Source of the DNA: Pseudofrankia asymbiotica
GTDB lineage: Bacteria; Actinomycetota; Actinomycetes; Frankiales; Frankiaceae
DNA: 9,177 nt
Direction of reading: 5' to 3'
NCBI RefSeq assembly: GCF_001983105.1
Contig: NZ_MOMC01000005.1
Coordinates: forward strand, 76,905 to 86,081
Position numbers and translations under genes: made by a program. Positions 4,993 through 9,177 of this stretch are shown here, in pieces. Each line of letters opens with the position of its first letter. Positions within the stretch are counted from its first letter, which is position 1. Under the pieces are notes generated by a model that was given only the letters and a program-made list of their open reading frames with translations, had not been told where the DNA came from and did no database searches.

Positions 4993-7140
4993 ATGCCCGA
5001 GCTGCGGCACGTCGACTGGTCGAGGCTGTTCTCCCCGAAGGTCGTCGCCGTCGTCGGCGCCTCCGACACCGAGGGAAGCCCGCAGCGCGCGCAGTGGACG
5101 CAGGTCCACAGGCGATTGGGCGCGCTCGGCGCCGAGGTCGTCCCAGTGCACCCGAAGAAGCCTGACATTCTCGGGGTGAAGGCCTACCCGAGCGTCACGG
5201 CGCTGCCCGCCGACCCGGACATCGTCATCGTGCTGGTGCGCGACCCGCTGCCCATCGTCGAGGAGGCGGTGAACCGGAACGCCGGCTTCGTCGTCGTCTT
5301 CTCCGCCGGTTTCGGCGAGCTCGGCACGGCCGAGGGCGACGCCGCCGAGGCGAGGCTGCGCGAGCTCGCGAGCGGCGCGACCCGCGTGCTCGGCCCGAAC
5401 ACCAACCTCAACATCTTCGAGCCGTGGCCGGACGGGCTGCCCAGCCGCGGGAAGCTCGCCATCATCACCCAGTCCGGCTACCAGGGCCGCCCGATCACGC
5501 AGGCGCAGGCCCTCGGTGTCGGCATCGAGATCTGGGCGACGATCGGCAACGAGGCCGACCTGGAGTGGGCCGACTTCGTCGGCTACCTCGCCGCCCACCG
5601 GCCGAACGTCGGCGCCATCGCCACATACGTCGAGGGCTTCCAGAACGGCGAGGCGTTCATGCGCGCCGCCGACGCCTGCGTGAAGGCCCGCATCCCGATC
5701 GTCGCCATCAAGATCGGCCGCAGCGAGGAGGGCCGGGTGATGGCCGCCGCGCACACCGGCCACCTCACCGGGCCCGACGCCGTGCACGACGCCGTGTTCG
5801 ACCAGTACGGCGTCATCCGCGTCGACGACCTCGACGAGGTCATCGAGATCTCGAACATGTTCTGCCACACCGGGCTCGTCGACGGCCCCGGCGGGATCGC
5901 CGTCTACGCGATGTCCGGCGGCACCGCCTCGCACGTCGCGGACCTCTTCGGCGCCGCCGGGGTCAAGATCCCGAAGTTCGAGCGGACGACGGTCGACGCG
6001 CTCGAGAAGTACATCCCCTGGTATCTGCGCCGGGACAACCCGGTCGACTCCGGCGGCGTGATCACCGCGCGCCCGGAGAACCGCGAGGTCTTACAGCTGA
6101 TGCTCGACGACCCGAACACCGACGTGCTGTTCGCGCCCATCACCGGCGTGTTTCCCGGCATGAGCGACGCGCTGTCGCGCGACCTCGTCGCGCTGCACCA
6201 GAGGTTCCTGGCCGGCGAGGGCAAGCCGGTGGTCGCGGCGTGGATCTCGCCGATCCGCGACGACTCCTACCGGTCGCTGTGCGAGGCCGGCGTGCCGGTG
6301 TTCCATTCCTTCAACGCGGCCGTGCGCGGGCTTTCGGAGCTCGGCCGGTACTCGCGGTTCGTGCGCGCGTACCGGAGCCCGTTCGACGGCGACGCGATGG
6401 CCGGCATTCCGGCGCCGGCCGAACGCGCCGTCGCCGCGGTCGCGGGCCGGGAGCTGCTGGCGGGGGCCGGCGCGACCCTGAACGAGGTCGACTCGAAGAA
6501 GCTGCTCGCCGGCTACGGCATCCCGGTGGCGGGGGAACGGGTCGTGACGTCGGCCGACGACGCCGTCGCGGCGGCCGTCGCGCTCGGCCCGCCGGTCGTC
6601 ATGAAGATCGTCTCCGCGGACATCGCCCACAAGTCCGACCTCGGGCTGGTGGCCGTCGGCGTCGCCGGCGAGGACGCCGTCCGGGCGACCTACGACCGGC
6701 TGCTGGCCACCGCCGCGAGCGCCGCGCCCGAGGCGGCTCTCGACGGCGTGCTCGTCGCCCAGATGGTGACCGACGCGGTCGCCGAGGTGATCCTGGGCCT
6801 GTCACACCAGCACCCGTTCGGCCCGACCATCACGTTCGGCCTCGGCGGCGTGTTCACCGAGGTGTTCGCCGACGTGGCGTTCGCCGTGCCGCCCTTCGAC
6901 GCCGACCGCGCCCGCGAGGTCATCGAGTCGACGAAGGGCGTGCGGATCCTGCGCGGCACCCGAGGCCGGCCCGCCGGCGACATCGACGCCCTCGTCGACG
7001 TCATCCTGCGCCTGCAGTCCCTGGCCCTCGACCTCGGCGACGCCATCTCCGAGCTCGACATCAACCCCATCCTGGTCCGCCCCGCGGGCCAGGGCGTCGT
7101 AGCCGTGGACGCCCTCGTCATCCCGACCAGGCGGCCCTGA
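4993..7140 (+). CDS. NDP-forming acyl-CoA ligase (acetate--CoA ligase family, fused alpha-beta form)
   Basis: This 715-residue cytoplasmic enzyme of the ADP/NDP-forming acyl-CoA synthetase family would make an acyl-CoA from a carboxylic acid, CoA and ATP through a phosphohistidine intermediate. Domains in order: an N-terminal CoA-binding Rossmann domain (VVAVVGAS, residues 17-24), succinyl-CoA-ligase-like flavodoxin domains with IITQSG and a likely phosphohistidine loop AHTGHLTG (H254), and a C-terminal ATP-grasp domain (VVMKI, AHKSD with H546, FGLGGVFTEVF, and ELDINPILV at 687-695). Length near 700 matches the fused single-chain form, for example pimeloyl-CoA synthetase of about 710 residues. 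The common GPNC motif reads GPNTN here (134-138), marking a subgroup of uncertain substrate. The gene lies 106 bases after the crotonase stop with a terminator-like structure in between, so expression may be partly independent. One leucine codon is TTA (6091-6093). Substrate is unknown; activation of the pathway's starting acid is an inference from context. Confidence 0.9.
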   Translation: MPELRHVDWSRLFSPKVVAVVGASDTEGSPQRAQWTQVHRRLGALGAEVVPVHPKKPDILGVKAYPSVTALPADPDIVIVLVRDPLPIVEEAVNRNAGFVVVFSAGFGELGTAEGDAAEARLRELASGATRVLGPNTNLNIFEPWPDGLPSRGKLAIITQSGYQGRPITQAQALGVGIEIWATIGNEADLEWADFVGYLAAHRPNVGAIATYVEGFQNGEAFMRAADACVKARIPIVAIKIGRSEEGRVMAAAHTGHLTGPDAVHDAVFDQYGVIRVDDLDEVIEISNMFCHTGLVDGPGGIAVYAMSGGTASHVADLFGAAGVKIPKFERTTVDALEKYIPWYLRRDNPVDSGGVITARPENREVLQLMLDDPNTDVLFAPITGVFPGMSDALSRDLVALHQRFLAGEGKPVVAAWISPIRDDSYRSLCEAGVPVFHSFNAAVRGLSELGRYSRFVRAYRSPFDGDAMAGIPAPAERAVAAVAGRELLAGAGATLNEVDSKKLLAGYGIPVAGERVVTSADDAVAAAVALGPPVVMKIVSADIAHKSDLGLVAVGVAGEDAVRATYDRLLATAASAAPEAALDGVLVAQMVTDAVAEVILGLSHQHPFGPTITFGLGGVFTEVFADVAFAVPPFDADRAREVIESTKGVRILRGTRGRPAGDIDALVDVILRLQSLALDLGDAISELDINPILVRPAGQGVVAVDALVIPTRRP

Positions 7141-7151
7141 CCAGCTGAGAT

Positions 7152-7164
7152 CGGCCGGCGGCCG
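7152..7164. terminator. Weak hairpin in the gap between convergent genes
   Basis: CGGCC (7152-7156) can pair with GGCCG (7160-7164) around a GGC loop in the 32-base gap between the ligase stop and the TetR stop. It has no T-run on either strand. Convergent genes usually need a terminator and this is the only candidate in the gap, but it is short and may be chance. Confidence 0.25.
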
Positions 7165-7172
7165 GACCCGCG

Positions 7173-7880
7173 CTACTCGGAGGCGAGGTCGGTGGTGGTG
7201 AGGGGGTGGCCGGGGAGTGGGGCTGTCGGGTGGGCGCGCAGGCCGTCGAGGATGATGGCGCGGGCCCGGTCGAAGGCGATCTCGGCCGTCGCGTCGGGGG
7301 CGCGGCTGAGGCCGTAGGCGGCGAGCGAGAGCAGATGGGCGACGTCGCCGGAGCCGACGTCGGGGCGCAGCGATCCCTCGGCCTGCGCCGCGAGGACCAG
7401 GGCGTCGAGCGTCTCCGCGTACTCGCGGCGGATCCGGGTGATGGCCGGGTCGGCGCGCACGGCCGCCGCCGTGGTCGGTGAGAAGAGGCTGGTCAACCGC
7501 ATCGTGAGGCGTAGCTCGTGTGACGGGTTGAGACTGTTCACCAGTGCGTCCCAGGCGCGGCCCTCGGCTGCCGCCGGGTCCGCCGTCGCCGGGTCCGCTT
7601 TCGTCGCCGGGTCCGCCGCTGCCGCCGCGTCCGAGTCCGCCGCCGCGCGTGCCCTGGCGAGCGTGGTCGCCAGGCTGTCGCGCACGACCGCCACGACCAG
7701 GGCCTCCCGGTCGGGGAACCGGCGGTACAGCGTGCCGACACCGACGCCGGCGAGCCGGGCGATCTCCTCCATCGGCACGTCAGGCCCGTCGTCGGCGAAC
7801 GCCTGGGTGGCCGTGGCGATGATCCGGTCGCGGTTGCGGCGCGCGTCCGCTCGCAGCCTCGGCCGCGCCTCCGCGGTCAT
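7173..7880 (-). CDS. TetR/AcrR-family transcriptional regulator
   Basis: This is a 235-residue DNA-binding repressor-type protein. The N-terminal TetR domain is clear: a basic lead (RLRADARRNRDRIIATATQAFADDG) and the helix-turn-helix MEEIARLAGVGVGTLYRRFPDREAL (about residues 37-61). The C-terminal ligand-binding and dimer domain is divergent, so the effector cannot be predicted. Between the two lies an Ala/Asp/Pro-rich insert with three ADPA repeats, unusual for the family and probably a flexible linker or surface loop. ATG at 7880 is chosen because GGGAGGG lies 8 bases upstream; longer readings from a TTG at 7958 add 26 residues without family similarity. A minus-strand TATGAT (7978-7973) could be its -10 element. 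The gene converges on the CoA-ligase gene and is divergent from the substrate-binding protein gene. By the usual logic of TetR loci it may control itself and the transporter, and perhaps the catabolic operon (inference). Confidence 0.9.
   Translation of the reverse strand: MTAEARPRLRADARRNRDRIIATATQAFADDGPDVPMEEIARLAGVGVGTLYRRFPDREALVVAVVRDSLATTLARARAAADSDAAAAADPATKADPATADPAAAEGRAWDALVNSLNPSHELRLTMRLTSLFSPTTAAAVRADPAITRIRREYAETLDALVLAAQAEGSLRPDVGSGDVAHLLSLAAYGLSRAPDATAEIAFDRARAIILDGLRAHPTAPLPGHPLTTTDLASE
7573..7616 (-). repeat. Short direct repeats inside the TetR gene
   Basis: The 11-base unit GCCGGGTCCGC (plus-strand sense) occurs three times at 7573-7583, 7588-7598 and 7606-7616, at 15- and 18-base steps. 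The frame is kept, and the repeats encode the three ADPA units of the linker. This looks like in-frame expansion by slippage or unequal recombination, and the copy number may differ between strains. Confidence 0.6.
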
Positions 7881-8203
7881 GGCCGGACACCCTCCCCAGC
7901 CGGGCGCGGCCCAGTCGCGCGCCGCCTGGCTAAGACCCCTGGCGCCGACTGAAGGCAAGCCACCATCGGAAAATCATACCGTCGAGCGTTGCCGACGCGC
8001 TGGCGTGAACGGTGCTCCCCTGCCTGGACGTTGTCGTCCGTCGGATGGCGGTGCCCGGCCCGCCCCGGACGCACCCGCCCTCGTGACGCAACGTGACCGC
8101 GGCTTTCCCACCCATTTATCCAGATCGCTTGTCAATCCGTTGACCTTGTGACGGTGGTACGCAAGCATTCACTCCCTGACTCCGGCGACCAGAGGGATGT
8201 CGT
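7881..8203. promoter_or_regulatory. Divergent intergenic control region between the TetR and binding-protein genes
   Basis: About 320 bases hold no convincing gene. Open frames here on either strand lack family similarity and good starts. Candidate elements are a minus-strand -10 TATGAT (7978-7973) with no clear -35, two CGTGAC direct repeats exactly 10 bases apart (8082-8087 and 8092-8097), a perfect inverted repeat GTCAA-TCCG-TTGAC (8131-8144), and a locally AT-richer stretch (8108-8145). The inverted repeat lies about 60 bases before the binding-protein start and is a plausible operator for the TetR protein. The plus-strand promoter could not be placed with confidence. Confidence 0.4.
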
Positions 8204-9177
8204 ATGCACGCCATAGAGATGTTTGTCAGCGACCCATCCGGCCATGAGGGGCGCCGCCGGGCACGTGGGCACGTCCGCGCGCTGGCCGCGTTAGCGGCGT
8301 TAGGAACCGTCGCCGCGAGCCTGTTGCTCACCGCCTGCGGCGACTCCGACAGCGATGACGAGAGCGGGGGCGCCCCGGCGGCCACCGCCAGCGCGGCCGG
8401 TACGAACCAGGTGCTCGGTGCCGTGAACCAGGCCAGGGGCACGCCCGTCAGGATCGGGATGATCTCGGACGGCAAGGGCTCCGTCACGGATCTCTCCTTC
8501 GAGAGTCCCGTCGCCGACACGACCGTCGCCTATCTCAACGACCGCAAGGGTGGCATCGGCGGGCACCCGATCGAACTGGTCAAGTGCGACGCCCTCGCCG
8601 ACCCGGCCAAGGGCACCGACTGCGCGAACCAGATGGTCGAGAAGAACGTCACCGCGGTCGTCGTCGGGTCGTCCTCCGTCGTGGAGAGCATGTGGGAGCC
8701 GCTGCACCAGGCGCACATCCCGGTGCTGTTCGGCGGCGCCAACGCGGCCTCGATCCTGACGGACAAGGACTCGACGTTCGTCCTGGCGGACGCGCTGTTC
8801 TCACTGGTCAACCTGCCGATCCAGCTGGCCAAGGAGAAGAAGATCGACACGGTGTCCGTCGTCGCGATCGACGTGCCGGCCGTGATGAGCATCTACCAGA
8901 CGGCCGCGCCGGCCGCCTTCAAGGCCGCGGGCGTCAAGCTGGACCTCGTGCCGGTCCCGCCGGGCACCGCCGACATGACGCCGCAGATGCAGCGCATCGC
9001 CTCCGCCGGCCCACGGGTCGTGCAGATGATCGGTAGCGACTCCTTCTGCATCGCGGGGCTCAACGGTCTGCACTCCGTCGGCTTCTCCGGGCCGGTCGTC
9101 GCCATCTCGCAGTGCGTCACCGACGCCCTGCGCAAGGCGGTCCCGGGCTCGGTGCTCAAGGGCGTGACCGTCTCGGC
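8204..9177 (+). CDS. ABC transporter substrate-binding lipoprotein, branched-chain amino acid (LivK-like) type, partial
   Basis: The frame stays open from ATG 8204 to the window end (324 codons) without a stop. GAGGG (8192-8196) lies 7 bases before the start. The N-terminus is a long basic lead (RRRARGHVR) followed by a hydrophobic stretch and the lipobox LTAC with lipidated C45, then a Ser/Asp/Gly/Ala-rich tether (about residues 46-67) before the mature domain. The mature part has the type I periplasmic-binding fold (Peripla_BP_6): PVRIGMISDGKG, the AYLNDRKGGIGGHPIEL motif, AVVVGSSSVVESMWEPLHQAHIPVLFGGA near the ligand cleft, and a second lobe. Cysteines in KCDALADPAKGTDC and in the DSFC and SQCV segments could form two disulfides outside the membrane. 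It would capture a ligand at the cell surface for an ABC importer whose other parts must lie beyond the window. Related proteins in actinomycetes bind amino acids, amides or aromatic acids, so the ligand is unknown. Two TTA codons occur in the signal peptide (8291-8293 and 8300-8302). ATG 8219 is an alternative start. Confidence 0.88.
   Translation, partial: MHAIEMFVSDPSGHEGRRRARGHVRALAALAALGTVAASLLLTACGDSDSDDESGGAPAATASAAGTNQVLGAVNQARGTPVRIGMISDGKGSVTDLSFESPVADTTVAYLNDRKGGIGGHPIELVKCDALADPAKGTDCANQMVEKNVTAVVVGSSSVVESMWEPLHQAHIPVLFGGANAASILTDKDSTFVLADALFSLVNLPIQLAKEKKIDTVSVVAIDVPAVMSIYQTAAPAAFKAAGVKLDLVPVPPGTADMTPQMQRIASAGPRVVQMIGSDSFCIAGLNGLHSVGFSGPVVAISQCVTDALRKAVPGSVLKGVTVS

Noticed and set aside
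5424..7148. A 574-codon plus-strand frame overlapping the CoA ligase
   Set aside because: It is a shifted frame of the ligase, dominated by Arg/Gly/Pro repeats, and has no plausible start signal. The ligase frame has all expected motifs.
7881..7958. N-terminal extension of the TetR regulator from a TTG codon
   Set aside because: The extra 26 residues do not resemble TetR N-termini, TTG is a rare start, and the ATG at 7880 has a good GGGAGGG site.
8108..8145. A consensus TTGACA on the minus strand in the divergent region as a -35 box
   Set aside because: There is no -10-like hexamer at 16 to 19 bases. The nearest AT-rich hexamer is only 11 bases away, so a promoter cannot be supported there.
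7438..8151. A plus-strand open frame across the TetR gene and the intergenic region
   Set aside because: It is mostly antisense to the TetR coding region and shows no family similarity.

Overview
The window is very GC-rich (roughly 70% or more by eye) with strong G/C preference at third codon positions, GTG as well as ATG starts, GA-rich ribosome binding sites and gene families typical of actinomycetes. From memory of the families, a Frankia-like or related soil actinobacterium fits best, but the genus is an inference.

Layout. Left edge, minus strand: the first 25 codons of a gene running out of the window (75 to 1), preceded by a metal-dependent amidohydrolase of the ACMSD-like Amidohydro_2 group (1382 to 120). 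A divergent control region of about 320 bases follows. It has an AT-rich island at 1545-1563 and then three consecutive GC hairpins (1604-1680) in the leader of the plus-strand operon. That operon encodes two adjacent acyl-CoA dehydrogenase subunits (1706-2914 and 2918-3979, 3 bases apart), a crotonase-family protein (4032-4886) and a fused NDP-forming acyl-CoA ligase (4993-7140). A terminator- or attenuator-like structure lies between the last two (4907-4961). A TetR-family regulator (7880 to 7173) converges on the ligase gene. It is divergent, across about 320 bases, from a lipoprotein substrate-binding protein of a branched-chain-amino-acid-type ABC transporter (8204 onward, cut by the right edge).

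How it may work together (inference). The ligase would activate a carboxylic acid to its CoA thioester. The paired dehydrogenase, which looks like an obligate hetero-oligomer of the kind known from steroid side-chain degradation, would introduce a double bond. The crotonase would hydrate, isomerise or cleave the product. It lacks both glutamates of classical enoyl-CoA hydratase and keeps only an isomerase-type aspartate, so plain hydratase is not the safest label. The divergent amidohydrolase could act on a ring or carboxylated intermediate. The TetR regulator and the solute-binding lipoprotein suggest regulated uptake of a small organic acid or amino-acid-like ligand. The substrate cannot be read from sequence.

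The most notable points are the split catalytic architecture of the dehydrogenase pair, the crotonase active site, two competing RNA structures between crotonase and ligase, the structured leader of the operon, and two TTA codons inside the signal peptide of the binding protein. No RNA genes, CRISPR arrays or insertion sequences were seen.
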